A stretch of 45,952 nt of DNA. Origin: JAVMKJ01 sp031732875. GTDB taxonomy: Bacteria > Pseudomonadota > Gammaproteobacteria > Competibacterales > Competibacteraceae. Within the stretch, counting starts at the first letter, position 1. Each line of letters opens with the position of its first letter. The notes below the pieces were generated by a model that worked only from the letters and a program-made list of their open reading frames with translations, searched no databases and was not told the origin of the DNA. A program made the translations under genes and the position numbers. The stretch spans positions 1-45,952 of the forward strand of contig JAVMKL010000029.1 of NCBI GenBank assembly GCA_031732875.1, written 5' to 3'. Shown piece by piece: positions 16,381-28,705 of the stretch.

Positions 16381-16400
16381 CCTGTCGGAAAATTTTACAA
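16381..16400 (-). promoter_or_regulatory. Candidate enhancer motif, copy 3
   Basis: On the minus strand TTGTAAAATTTTCCGACAGG. This is the best of the three motif copies and is closest to the PEP-CTERM-associated pattern I recall. It lies between the PEP-CTERM operon and the antitoxin gene at 16510. Confidence 0.42.
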
Positions 16401-16509
16401 ACACGCGACAGGTCGGAGGGACACGCCCTTGAAGGAAAGCGGTCATCCGATTGGATCAGTTTCGTGCTACACTGATTTCGTATCATCGTGTTATAGGGTA
16501 GTGAGTTCG

Positions 16510-16737
16510 ATGAACCTGATGATCGCCGTTGATGGGGAAACCTTGAAGCGCGCCCGGATTCGGGCGTTGGAAGAAAATACTTCGGTGAATGCCGTTCTGA
16601 ATGAATACCTGCAAGCCTATGCGGGACTGACCCTGCGTCGGCAACAGGCGCTGGGCGATTTGTTGGAATCGTCGCGGCAAGCCGCCTCGGGCCGTGGTGG
16701 GCGTCGGTGGACGCGGGACGAGTTGCATGAGCGCTGA
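16510..16737 (+). CDS. Antitoxin of PIN-toxin pair
   Basis: 75 aa. MNLMIAVDGETLKRARIRAL and the next residues EENTSVNAVLNEYL form a ribbon-helix-helix DNA-binding fold. The C-terminus is basic and Gly-rich before the toxin start. ATG 16510 follows a GGTAGTGAG run; a longer frame from 16369 passes through intergenic sequence and is rejected. The last codons overlap the toxin start by 11 bp. It probably autoregulates the pair. Confidence 0.85.
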   Translation: MNLMIAVDGETLKRARIRALEENTSVNAVLNEYLQAYAGLTLRRQQALGDLLESSRQAASGRGGRRWTRDELHER

Positions 16738-17149
16738 GCGCTATTTTCTCGATACCAACGTGCTGGTCTATTTATTCGATGGCGATGCCCCCGCTCGGCA
16801 AACCCGCGCCCGGGAAATTTTCCAGACTTACGGCGCGACCGGACAACTCGTGATCAGCACTCAGGTATTGCAGGAGTTCTACGTAACGGTCACCCGCAAG
16901 CTGGCAAAACCCTTGGCGCCCGAGGTCGCTTATCGCGCGGTCCAGAACCTGACGACTCTCCTGGTGTGCCAAGTGACCCCGGAACTGGTCTTGTCGGCGA
17001 TTCAACGCAGCCTCGGTTTACGGCTGTCGTTTTGGGATGCGCTGATCGTCCAGGCCGCGCTGGAGTCGGGGGCGGCGACATTGTGGAGTGAAGACCTTCA
17101 GCACGGCCAGATTATCGACGGGTTGCGAATCGAGAACCCCTTTCGATAA
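16727..17149 (+). CDS. PIN-domain ribonuclease toxin
   Basis: 140 aa. YFLDTNVLVYLFDGD supplies the first catalytic Asp, STQVLQEFYVTV the central Glu and SFWDALIVQAAL and WSEDLQHGQ the later acids, as in VapC/PIN toxins. It is coupled by overlap to the upstream antitoxin gene. It ends 29 bp before the stop codon of the intact moxR on the other strand, so the pair lies at the right edge of the accessory DNA. Confidence 0.92.
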   Translation: MSAERYFLDTNVLVYLFDGDAPARQTRAREIFQTYGATGQLVISTQVLQEFYVTVTRKLAKPLAPEVAYRAVQNLTTLLVCQVTPELVLSAIQRSLGLRLSFWDALIVQAALESGAATLWSEDLQHGQIIDGLRIENPFR

Positions 17150-17178
17150 AACGCAGACCGTTGGGAAATGCTCCAGAC

Positions 17179-18180
17179 TCACACCCGCGGCGCCGCTACC
17201 CGGTGCAGCAGATCCTCCAGTACCTCATCCACCCGCGCCCCCTCCATCTCGTACTCCGCCGCCAGGGTCAGCCGGTGGCGCAACGCCGGTTTGACGATGG
17301 TCTTGACGTCGTCCGGGGTCACGAAATCGCGGCCGTTCAACAGCGCCTGGGCGCGGGCGGCCCGGACGAGCGCGATGCCGCCGCGCGGCCCGGCACCGAT
17401 GGCGAAGCCCGGCGTCTTGCGGGTCGTCGCCACCAGCCGGACGGCATAGTCCAGCACGGCGTCGTCCAGCCGCAACCGGGCGGCAACGCGCTGGAGTTCC
17501 ACCACGGCCGCAACGTCCGCCACTGCCCGCACCGGCGACACGTCCAGCTTGTCGCCGACCCGGCCGCCGGTCACCGCGCGCACCAGCGCGATTTCTTCCA
17601 CCTGACTCGGATAGTCGATCTGGATTTTCAGCAGAAACCGATCGAGTTGCGCCTCCGGCAGCGGATAGGTGCCCTCGTGCTCGATGGGATTCTGCGTGGC
17701 CAGGGTCATGAACGGCGGCGGCAACGGAAAGGATTGCCCCTCGATGGTGACCTGGCCTTCCTGCATCACTTCCAGCAGCGCGGCCTGCGTCTTGGCCGGC
17801 GCCCGGTTGATCTCGTCGGCCAGCAGAAAGTTGCAGAACACCGGCCCGCGCCGGATTTCGAATCGTTCCTCGCGCAGGTTGTACAGCGCGTGGCCGGTCA
17901 CGTCGCTGGGCATCAGGTCGGCGGTGAACTGAATGCGGGCGAAGCGGGCCTCGACGCAGGCGGCCAGCGCCCGCGCCAGCAGGGTCTTGCCCAGTCCCGG
18001 CACGCCTTCGACCAGCACGTGACCGGCGGCGCCCAGGGCCACCAGCACCTGATCGACCACGGCGCTCTGGCCGACCAGCACGCGACCGATTTCCGCGCGC
18101 AGGCGTTGGAGTAGAGCGCCGGCCCATTCCAGTTCGGCGGCGGTGGGCAGGATGTCGGGGTCGGTCGCGGATTCGCTCAT
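17179..18180 (-). CDS. MoxR-type AAA+ ATPase
   Basis: 333 aa. Walker A GVPGLGKT (EGVPGLGKTLLARALA region), Walker B LLADEINRAPAKTQAALLE, sensor 1 ATQNPIEHEGTYPLPEAQLD, and the lid domain at the C-terminus. MoxR ATPases act as chaperones for insertion of metal ions or assembly of envelope complexes, working with DUF58/vWA partners. It is the last intact gene of the RDD-SpoIIM-DUF4129-DUF4350-moxR operon; its start overlaps the DUF4350 stop (ATGA). DUF58 should follow, but lies 7 kb away. The final 338 bp are duplicated at 11685-12022. Confidence 0.95.
   Translation of the reverse strand: MSESATDPDILPTAAELEWAGALLQRLRAEIGRVLVGQSAVVDQVLVALGAAGHVLVEGVPGLGKTLLARALAACVEARFARIQFTADLMPSDVTGHALYNLREERFEIRRGPVFCNFLLADEINRAPAKTQAALLEVMQEGQVTIEGQSFPLPPPFMTLATQNPIEHEGTYPLPEAQLDRFLLKIQIDYPSQVEEIALVRAVTGGRVGDKLDVSPVRAVADVAAVVELQRVAARLRLDDAVLDYAVRLVATTRKTPGFAIGAGPRGGIALVRAARAQALLNGRDFVTPDDVKTIVKPALRHRLTLAAEYEMEGARVDEVLEDLLHRVAAPRV
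17181..17518. repeat. Direct repeat copy B (moxR 3' end)
   Basis: The intact-gene copy of the 338-bp repeat, aligned to 11685-12022 without gaps. After 17518 the moxR reading continues (GCCACTGCCC...), whereas copy A diverges into unrelated sequence. Confidence 0.92.
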
Positions 18181-19217
18181 GAGGGCGGATGGTCGAGGCG
18201 TTGCAGGGTTTGCAAAGTATGGATCAATTCGCGCTCGTTCAGCGGCCGATCGGAGTCGGCCAGCGCGGCGGCGGCCGGCGGCGAGCCGGCCTGGCGGCGT
18301 TCCAGCCGGCGCAGGGCGTACTGGCGGGCGGCTTGCAGCAGTGTCGGTCCGGCCCCATGCCGCCACAGGAAATGGGAACTGGCCTGCAAGTGCTCTTCCA
18401 GGCGGCGCCGTTCGCGGGAACGCGGCACCAGCACCGGTCCCAGTCGCCGGCTGTACCGCCACAGCGCCGCCAGCAGGGTCAGGATCAGTCCCAGCAGCGG
18501 CATCCAGGCGTGTTGCCACAGCAGTTGCGCCAGCGACGGCACCAGCGTCCGGTATTGCAGCCAGATCTCGCCGCCCCGATCCTGTTGCTGGCACAACGCC
18601 CACAGCAAATCGGCGTGATCGTGTTCGGCCAGGCGGCCGTTGGTGAATACGCCCATGTCGGCGAGCAGGGTCACCCGCCCCTGGCCCCAGCGGAGCTGTT
18701 GCCAGAAGGCATCGTTCAGCCGCAGGTCGGAGCGAAACCGAACCTGGAGCGGCGGCATCGCTTCGTGCAGCTTGACCGGAATCGGTTCGGTGGCGGGCGT
18801 TTGGGTGCGTTGGCTGCGGATTTGCAGCGGCGCGAGGAGATGGTCCATGCTCTGGCCGGGTTCGAATTCATGCTCCACTCCGACGATGAGGTGACCGCCC
18901 GCGCGTACCCAGTCGAGCAGCCGCTGGCTGTCGGCGTCGCGCAAGGCATAGGTGGGGATGGCGACCAGCAGGGTATCGACGGCGTCGAGGCGATCGGGCA
19001 GATCGGCCAGCCGGCGCACGCTGTGGACGGTAAGACCTAGCCGGGTCAGCAGCCGGTCCGCCGCGTAAAACGGATTGCGCCGGGCGGCGTCGCCGAAGCC
19101 GGTGTACATCTCTTCGTCGCGCTCGACCAGGTTCTGGCTCAGCCACAGCGCCAGACCGCCGGCGACGAACAAGGCCAGCAGGCCAAGGGGAATCAGCCAG
19201 GGCCAATACCGTTTCAT
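18177..19217 (-). CDS. DUF4350 domain protein
   Basis: 346 aa. N-terminal membrane helix (WPWLIPLGLLALFVAGGLAL) and then a GATase-like fold (NPFYAADRLLTRLGLTV, LLVAIPTYALRDADSQRLLD, GGHLIVGVEHEFE). A second membrane segment (about 230-252, PLLGLILTLLAALW) is followed by a cytoplasmic basic tail. DUF4350 proteins are regular members of MoxR/DUF58 envelope operons. The start ATG 19217 overlaps the DUF4129 stop (ATGA) and the stop overlaps moxR; this indicates tight translational coupling. Function is unknown. Confidence 0.85.
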   Translation of the reverse strand: MKRYWPWLIPLGLLALFVAGGLALWLSQNLVERDEEMYTGFGDAARRNPFYAADRLLTRLGLTVHSVRRLADLPDRLDAVDTLLVAIPTYALRDADSQRLLDWVRAGGHLIVGVEHEFEPGQSMDHLLAPLQIRSQRTQTPATEPIPVKLHEAMPPLQVRFRSDLRLNDAFWQQLRWGQGRVTLLADMGVFTNGRLAEHDHADLLWALCQQQDRGGEIWLQYRTLVPSLAQLLWQHAWMPLLGLILTLLAALWRYSRRLGPVLVPRSRERRRLEEHLQASSHFLWRHGAGPTLLQAARQYALRRLERRQAGSPPAAAALADSDRPLNERELIHTLQTLQRLDHPPS

Positions 19218-20821
19218 GCCGGCAGTTCCCCGACCGTCGCGAAATGCCGGGGCCATTCCTCGCACAGGGTGCGCGCCGTGCTATCCTCCGGTGGCCGGTG
19301 TGCGTAAGCGGTCGCCTGCCAGGCACGGGTCAGCCGGCGGAAGAAGCCGACCAGTTCGGGATTGGCCAGTTGCGCGACGGCCAGCCGCAGGCACTCGTCC
19401 TCGGTGGCGTCGGGCCGCACCGGCAGGCCGTGGCGGGTCGCCAGACCGGCCAGGCTGCCCCGGTACAGCAGCCGCAGCGCCTCGCGCGGCCGGCCGTCTT
19501 GCCAGAGTTGCCAGGCGGCGCCGCCGAGCCCGGCTGCCGGTGGGCTGGCGATCTCGTCCCGCCCCCGGACCGGCGGCGGCTTGGGGACGGCGGCGCGGGG
19601 TCTGGTCCGGGCGAGCGGGCGCGAGACCCGGCGCAGCAACCACCAGCCGGCGACGCCGGCGAATAGGCCCAGGGCAAACCACAGCAGGTATTCGACCGTC
19701 GTCGCGAACCAGCGGGCCAGGCGGTCGTCGCCCGACTCGATCCGGTCGGGGAGGTCGGGCGCGTCGTCCCGGAATCGCCAGCGTTCCCGCGTTTCGCAGA
19801 TTTGCAGGTCCGGTTCCCGCAGCGTCTCGGCCAGTGCCTGCTTGACCGGGCTGGCCGCCTGGGCGAGTTCGGCCTCCCGCTGGCGCCGCAGGTCGCAAGG
19901 AGATGGGATCGACGACGACTCCCCTGGTGAGGGAGGGTCAGGGTGGGGGGGGACGACGGGCGCGGCTGATGCCGGAGGGGGATTGGGGTCGGGGGGCGCG
20001 TCGGTGGCGAAACCGGCCATGGGAACCGCCAGCAAACTCAGCCCGAGCGCCAGTACCGCCAAGCTGGCCACCGCCCGGCCGGCCGCCGCCAGCCGCGTTG
20101 CCAGTCGGCGGAAGCCAAGTTCGAGATCCCAGGCTTCCAGCCAGGTACGCCGGTTGAGATACAGGGCGAAACCGGCCCCGACGTAAAACGGTTCCACCAG
20201 GCTGAGCCCGCAGAACCCCACCACGTTCAGCCACAGTTGCCCCAGTTCGCTGCTGTCGTCCAGCAGTTCGCCGAATTCCAGCGCCACGAAATCGGGCGCC
20301 AGCATCCACACCAGGGTAACCAGAGCGAAATCCATCGCGATTTCCAGATGGGCGCCGATCGCGGTCAGCCAGATCGCCGGTCCCCGGCCCGGCTGACCCA
20401 GGTCGCGCACGCGCTGGCGGCGGGCCTTGCCGGTCAGTCCTTCGAGTTGCTGGACCGGCAACGTGAAGGAGCGGGCGGGGTCCAGGCGACGCCAGGTCAG
20501 GGCGGCGAACGCCTGGCGGCGCAGCAGTCCGGGCCAGTCTCGCCGGAACTGGCGGCGCTCGGGCGGATCGCCGAACAGGGCTTGGCCGAGCACGTACAGC
20601 ACGGGGCGGTCCAGGAGGGGTTTGAGCCACCACAGCAGCCACGGGACCAGTCCCCAGCGCCCCCAGCACAGCACATGCAGCAGCAGGAACAGCGGCGCCG
20701 CCACCGAGAACCAGGCGCCGTAGACCGGCCGGAGCCAGTGGCGGACCATGGCCACGCCGAGATCGGTCGCTTCCCAGGCGTTGCGCGGGCGCAGTTCGGC
20801 GGTGGCGGTTTCAAGGCGCAC
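19214..20821 (-). CDS. DUF4129 domain membrane protein
   Basis: 535 aa. About six hydrophobic segments (for example FSVAAPLFLLLHVLCWGRWG, ASLAVLALGLSLLAVPMAGF and TTVEYLLWFALGLFAGVAGW). A Pro-rich loop lies around 285-310. The C-terminal cytoplasmic DUF4129 domain contains WQDGRPREALRLLYRGSLAG and the region TEDECLRLAV to FFRRLTRAWQATAYAHRPPE. The family is found with MoxR and DUF58 in a conserved operon of unknown function. Overlaps the SpoIIM-like gene by 11 bp and DUF4350 by 4 bp. Confidence 0.85.
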   Translation of the reverse strand: MRLETATAELRPRNAWEATDLGVAMVRHWLRPVYGAWFSVAAPLFLLLHVLCWGRWGLVPWLLWWLKPLLDRPVLYVLGQALFGDPPERRQFRRDWPGLLRRQAFAALTWRRLDPARSFTLPVQQLEGLTGKARRQRVRDLGQPGRGPAIWLTAIGAHLEIAMDFALVTLVWMLAPDFVALEFGELLDDSSELGQLWLNVVGFCGLSLVEPFYVGAGFALYLNRRTWLEAWDLELGFRRLATRLAAAGRAVASLAVLALGLSLLAVPMAGFATDAPPDPNPPPASAAPVVPPHPDPPSPGESSSIPSPCDLRRQREAELAQAASPVKQALAETLREPDLQICETRERWRFRDDAPDLPDRIESGDDRLARWFATTVEYLLWFALGLFAGVAGWWLLRRVSRPLARTRPRAAVPKPPPVRGRDEIASPPAAGLGGAAWQLWQDGRPREALRLLYRGSLAGLATRHGLPVRPDATEDECLRLAVAQLANPELVGFFRRLTRAWQATAYAHRPPEDSTARTLCEEWPRHFATVGELPA

Positions 20822-21791
20822 GGCGGCCGGCCCGGGTGAGATAGAGCAGGACCAGCAGCCAACCGGCCGCGCCGACCGCGTACTTGGCTGCCGCCGGAAT
20901 GGCGCGGTTGGAGGACCAGAACGCCTCGACGAAGGCCGCCAGGACCAGCAGGGCGGCCACCCCGAGGATCAGTCGGACTCCGCCCGCCGCCGCGTGCCGC
21001 AGGGACTCGATCCGACTCAGCCGGCCCGGCGCCACCACCGCCCAGCCCAGTTTCAATCCCGCGACCCCGGCGAGCACGATGCCGGTCAGTTCGAAGGCGC
21101 CATGGCCGGCGACGAAGGTGTAAAAGGTCTCGACCCAGCCCCGGGCGGTGAGATAGCCGGATACCGCGCCGATGAACAGTCCGTTCAGCAACAGCATAAA
21201 CGCCGAACCGACGCCGAGCAGGACGCCGCCGGCGAAGGTGCGGAAACCGAGACCGATATTGTTGTAAATGTAGTAGCCGAACATGGCCAGATCGTGGGTC
21301 GCGTCCCGGTCGGCGGCCGTTTTGCCGGGCGCGTACATCGTTTCGAGATCGGCGACCGATTCGGGCGACAGCAGGCTGTAGATCAATTCCGGCGCCTGGT
21401 ACACTGCCAGCGCCATGCCGAGCAGCGGCAGGTAGAACAGCGCCGCGCACAGCCAGAACAATCGGGCATCGGCGCGCACCCGGCGCGGAAAGTCGGCGGT
21501 CAGAAAGTGGATCGTGACCTGCCAGCGCCGCTGGGGGGCACGGTGGATTTGCTGGTATGCGCGCAGGGCCAACTGATTCAGTCGCGCCAGCAGCGAACCG
21601 CTGTAGCGCCGGCTGCGGGCGATGGCCAGGTGCCGGCACAACTGGCGGTAGGCGGCCGGCAGTTCGACGATGGGCAGCGGCGTGCTCCGGGCATTCCGTT
21701 TGGGAGCGGATCGATGCTCCAGACGATCCAGCCGGGCGGCGAAGGCCTGCCATTCGGCGGCGTGACGGTTCTCGAACTGGCGCTGCTTCAT
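20811..21791 (-). CDS. SpoIIM-like membrane protein
   Basis: 326 aa. Stage II sporulation protein M family, widespread in non-spore-formers. The N-terminal soluble part (about 1-100) has RRYSGSLLARLNQLALRAY. Several membrane segments follow (LFWLCAALFYLPLLGMALAV; the NNIGLGFRTFAGGVLLGVGS motif region; FVAGHGAFELTGIVLAGVAG). YIYNNIGLGF and GHGxxE are family hallmarks. The open frame continues upstream to 23504, but the ATG at 21791 that overlaps the RDD stop (ATGA) is the proper start. Confidence 0.88.
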   Translation of the reverse strand: MKQRQFENRHAAEWQAFAARLDRLEHRSAPKRNARSTPLPIVELPAAYRQLCRHLAIARSRRYSGSLLARLNQLALRAYQQIHRAPQRRWQVTIHFLTADFPRRVRADARLFWLCAALFYLPLLGMALAVYQAPELIYSLLSPESVADLETMYAPGKTAADRDATHDLAMFGYYIYNNIGLGFRTFAGGVLLGVGSAFMLLLNGLFIGAVSGYLTARGWVETFYTFVAGHGAFELTGIVLAGVAGLKLGWAVVAPGRLSRIESLRHAAAGGVRLILGVAALLVLAAFVEAFWSSNRAIPAAAKYAVGAAGWLLVLLYLTRAGRRAP

Positions 21792-22492
21792 GCGCGATCC
21801 CCGATCAGCCAGCGGGCATGGGCGCGCAATCGTTCGACGCCGGCGATGCCGTGCATTCGGGTCGCGCCTGCCAGCAGTTCGGCCAGTTCCGCCTGCCGTT
21901 CCGGATTGAGGGTGGCGCCGCGTTCGGCGAAATCGATCAACAGTTGTTGTTCGGCGAGACTCAAGGGGAAAGGCGGTGGCAGCGCCAAACCGGCCGGCAG
22001 TTTCGGCCCGATGGAAGGCGGGTCGCGATAGATGACCACGGTGCCGGCGGCCAGATCGCCCAGCCGCTGGAAGTCGCGGTTGCACAGCATGGCGACCAGA
22101 CCGAAGCCGTAGAGCGCCGGCAGGAAATCCGCCGCCCGCAATAGATTGCGAATCAACGCCGCCGGCCAGTCCACCGGCGTGCCGTCGGCGTTGACGACCT
22201 TGAGACCCAGCACCCGCTTGCCGGGGGTAGCGCCGCCGGCGTAAACCTCGAACAGCGCCGGGTAGAGCCATTCGGTCAGGAACAGGGCGATCAACCACAA
22301 GCCGAAACCGCCTCTCCCCAGAATCGCCAGCGCGATCAGCAGACCCCACAGCACGCCGTACTTGATCAGACTGTCCGCGCTCCAGGCCAGCGCCCGCGGT
22401 ATCGGCCCGGCCACCCGCAGGTTCAGTTCGATGCCCTCGGCGGTTTCGATGTGGCGGACGGTATCCAGCAGGGCGAAGGTGGGTTGAAGCAT
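21788..22492 (-). CDS. RDD family membrane protein
   Basis: 234 aa, first gene of the operon. RDD domain with three membrane helices (ADSLIKYGVLWGLLIALAIL, GLWLIALFLTEWLYPALFEV, LRAADFLPALYGFGLVAMLC). The usual R-D-D positions read Ala, Asp and Asp: the family Arg/Asp of helix 1 appears as RALAWSADSL. The GATPGKRVLGLKVVNADGTP motif is typical. A C-terminal helical tail (about 170-234) is cytoplasmic. Such genes head the SpoIIM/DUF4129/MoxR cluster; a role in transport or envelope homeostasis is suggested for the family. Confidence 0.87.
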   Translation of the reverse strand: MLQPTFALLDTVRHIETAEGIELNLRVAGPIPRALAWSADSLIKYGVLWGLLIALAILGRGGFGLWLIALFLTEWLYPALFEVYAGGATPGKRVLGLKVVNADGTPVDWPAALIRNLLRAADFLPALYGFGLVAMLCNRDFQRLGDLAAGTVVIYRDPPSIGPKLPAGLALPPPFPLSLAEQQLLIDFAERGATLNPERQAELAELLAGATRMHGIAGVERLRAHARWLIGDRA

Positions 22493-22646
22493 GATCGTCG
22501 AGAGTGGATGGCGCGATTAATGAAAAGCATGGCACGGATCGGGCGGTGAAGAAAGCGAGCGCGACGAAACCGGGATCGCGATCGAGCGCATTGCGGCCCG
22601 GCGGTCCGACTCTTAAAATCACCGCCAAGTGAAACCGGAGATTGAC

Positions 22647-23222
22647 ATGACCGATGCCAGCCCCTACCGACCGCCCCGCGGCGCCATCACGCCAACAACT
22701 TCGACCGATTACGGTGAAATCAACCTGCTGTCCTCCCAGGGCCGGCTGGGTCGGGTGCGCTACATCGGCTATTCGGTGGGGTTGGGCTTGCTGATCAACG
22801 TAATCGCGGGCCTGCTGGGCGGGGCCGGCGCGTTCCTGGGGGAGGGCGGCGGCGACTGGATCGGATGGGTGGGCGGCGGCGCGGTGGTCGTGCTGGCCCT
22901 GGCGGCGCTGGTGGTGTCGGTGATGCTGGCCATCCAGCGCCTGCACGATTTCGACGCCAGCGGCTGGTGGTCGGTGCTGGTGGCGGTGCCGTTCGCCAAC
23001 CTGGTGCTCTATCTGGTGCTGCTGATCATGCCCGGCACTCAGGGACCGAACCGTTTCGGCAACCCGCCGCCGCCCAATACCCTCGGCGTCACCATTCTGG
23101 CCCTGGTCCTCCCGCTGATCTTCGTCATCGGCATCGTCGCCGCCATCGCGATACCCGCCTACCAGCATTATCTCGAACGCGCTCAGGCGACCGGTCAGCA
23201 CGACTCGCCATCGCAACGGTAA
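22647..23222 (+). CDS. DUF805 family membrane protein
   Basis: 191 aa from ATG 22647, preceded by CGGAG. A cytoplasmic N-terminus with GRLGRVRYIGYSVGLGLLIN leads into four membrane segments (also ALAALVVSVMLAIQRLHDFD, WWSVLVAVPFANLVLYLVLL, ILALVLPLIFVIGIVAAIAI). RLHDFDASGWWSVL and PGTQGPNRFGNPP are signatures of DUF805. The C-terminal AIAIPAYQHYLERAQ resembles the pilin-like end of some DUF805 fusions. It is transcribed divergently from the RDD gene with a 155-bp gap, in which I see no clear regulatory site. Confidence 0.88.
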   Translation: MTDASPYRPPRGAITPTTSTDYGEINLLSSQGRLGRVRYIGYSVGLGLLINVIAGLLGGAGAFLGEGGGDWIGWVGGGAVVVLALAALVVSVMLAIQRLHDFDASGWWSVLVAVPFANLVLYLVLLIMPGTQGPNRFGNPPPPNTLGVTILALVLPLIFVIGIVAAIAIPAYQHYLERAQATGQHDSPSQR

Positions 23223-23249
23223 TCCAGGACTCGCACGGAAATTCTCGCG

Positions 23250-24494
23250 ATGAGCGTCGCCATCGATCTCGGCCAAGCCATCCACGCCCTGTCGGACGCC
23301 CTCGATCTGGTCGGCGTGGACGAGGTGTTCCACGGCAAACGGGTCGGGTTCATGGCGGCGCAATGCGGCCGGGCTCTCGACCTCAGCGAGCCGGAACTGG
23401 AAGACCTGTTTCACGCCAGCCTGCTGCACGACTGCGGGGTGTCCTCCACCCACGTCCATCGTTGCCTGGTCAACGAACTGGATTGGGAGAATGCGGAGTT
23501 TCACTGCATCAAGGGCAGCGGGTTACTCGGCCAGTTTGCGCCGCTGGCCCATCTGGCCCCGGTCATCCGCCATCACCACACCCATTGGGAGACGCTCCAA
23601 GCCCTCGGCGTTGCCGGCAACACCGCCGCATTCGCCAACCTCATCTATCTGGTCGACCGGGTGGATGCTCTGGCAACCCCGCATTACGAACGCGATCTGC
23701 TGCTGGTCCGGGACGGCATCCGGGATACGGTCTGGCGCTTGCGCGGCACCTTTTTCGCCCCGGAACTGGTGGCGTCCTTCATGGACGTGACCGACAACGA
23801 GGCGTTCTGGCTCGGTCTGGAAGCCCGCCACCTGATCCGCTTCATCCACGAACGGGAGCGGGAATGCCGGTTGATTCCGCTCAGCTTCCCGGAATTGCGG
23901 CAACTGGCGCTGATCTTCGCCCGCATCGTCGATGCCAAGAGTCCCTATACCATGGAGCATTCCCTGGGCACGGCGCGCCTGGCGCGCCGGGTGGCGGAGT
24001 GGGCCGACTTGTCGGTCGAGACCTGCGAGAAAATCGAGATCGCCGGTTTGCTGCACGATCTGGGCAAGTTGCAGGTGCCGGACGAGATTCTGGAAAAGCC
24101 CGGTGCCCTGACCCGCGAGGAACGGGCGACGATCCAGCGCCACAGCTTCGAGACCTACCAGATTCTGCGCGGCATCGGTGGTCTGGAGGACATCACCCTG
24201 TGGGCGGCCCTCCATCACGAAACGCTCGATGGTCGCGGCTATCCTTTCCACCGGCACGGCGCCGATCTGACGCTGGAGATGCGGATCATCGCGGTGTCCG
24301 ACGTGTTCCAGGCGCTGGCCCAGCAACGGCCTTACCGGCAGCAACTGTCGCCGGCCGAAATCCTGGAGATGCTAAGGTCCTTCGGTCAGTTGGACCGATT
24401 GGACGGTACCGTAGTCGAACTGGTCGGACGACATCTGGAGGCGAGTTGGGGAGCGGCGACCGGCCAAGAGTGGATCGAGCTTGGGCCGCGTTAG
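23250..24494 (+). CDS. HD-GYP cyclic-di-GMP phosphodiesterase
   Basis: 414 aa. The N-terminal half holds a divergent HD-like domain (LLHDCGVSSTHVHRC, IRHHHTHWETL). The C-terminal half is a full HD-GYP domain: His269-Asp270 in GLLHDLGKLQVPDEILEKPG, HHETLDGRGYPF with GYP at 330-332, and SDVFQALAQQRPY. It would hydrolyse cyclic di-GMP to pGpG or GMP and so favour motility over biofilm. It has no receiver or membrane segment; the degenerate N-terminal HD domain may be a sensor. It lies 27 bp after DUF805 and 27 bp before the topoisomerase-helicase gene, so the three may form an operon. Confidence 0.92.
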   Translation: MSVAIDLGQAIHALSDALDLVGVDEVFHGKRVGFMAAQCGRALDLSEPELEDLFHASLLHDCGVSSTHVHRCLVNELDWENAEFHCIKGSGLLGQFAPLAHLAPVIRHHHTHWETLQALGVAGNTAAFANLIYLVDRVDALATPHYERDLLLVRDGIRDTVWRLRGTFFAPELVASFMDVTDNEAFWLGLEARHLIRFIHERERECRLIPLSFPELRQLALIFARIVDAKSPYTMEHSLGTARLARRVAEWADLSVETCEKIEIAGLLHDLGKLQVPDEILEKPGALTREERATIQRHSFETYQILRGIGGLEDITLWAALHHETLDGRGYPFHRHGADLTLEMRIIAVSDVFQALAQQRPYRQQLSPAEILEMLRSFGQLDRLDGTVVELVGRHLEASWGAATGQEWIELGPR

Positions 24495-24521
24495 TCGGTC
24501 TGGCCGGTCCGGGGGCCGGCC

Positions 24522-28328
<3,807 letters not shown>

Positions 28329-28402
28329 GGGGGCGGCCTTTCGGAAAGTCTGTCCTTTCGTCGATGGGATGCGGGGCCGGGCGAGGAGAGTGTCAATCTT
28401 CT

Positions 28403-28537
28403 TCACCCATGCCGGTGGATTTCGCGCGCGGCCATGAGCGCAAAGCCGAGCAGGTTTAGACCCTTCCATCGATTCGGATTCCGAGCCGCGGGATCTTCCG
28501 CCGCCAGACCGATGCCCCAGATACTACCATTTCCGCA
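28403..28537 (-). pseudogene. C-terminal fragment of a NADAR (YbiA-like) protein
   Basis: The minus strand reads NGSIWGIGLAAEDPAARNP then NRWKGLNLLGFALMAARE and stops at 28403. WGIGL...NPxxWxGxNLLGxALMxxR is the C-terminal signature of the NADAR family (YbiA, riboflavin/ADP-ribose glycosidases). The frame upstream is closed by a stop codon within about 15 codons, so only about 45 residues remain. No start codon with a ribosome-binding site is visible. It is a remnant of a lost gene. Confidence 0.65.
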
Positions 28538-28649
28538 TGGGTTTTGATCTTGGTCTAAGGTTATTTTGTTTTATATTCAAATAGTTATCATTAACAGGTG
28601 GACTCTCGCACTATCGGGATTTGGTATTAGCCCAACATCTCGACCTATT

Positions 28650-28677
28650 GTTGGGCAACGCTCCGCTTTTGCCCAAC
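28650..28677. repeat. REP-like palindrome
   Basis: GTTGGGCA (28650-28657) and TGCCCAAC (28670-28677) form an inverted repeat around GCTCCGCTTT. The motif TTGGGCAACGCTCCG...TTTGCCCAACCTACG is a recurring intergenic element in many proteobacterial genomes. Only one copy is seen here. Confidence 0.6.
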
Positions 28678-28705
28678 CTACGCCCTATGCCAAACGGTAT
28701 AAAAC

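Noticed and set aside
21792..23504. N-terminal extension of the SpoIIM frame to 897 codons
   Set aside because: The extra 571 codons run antisense through RDD, DUF805 and HD-GYP sequence and look random. The ATGA overlap at 21791 is the natural start.
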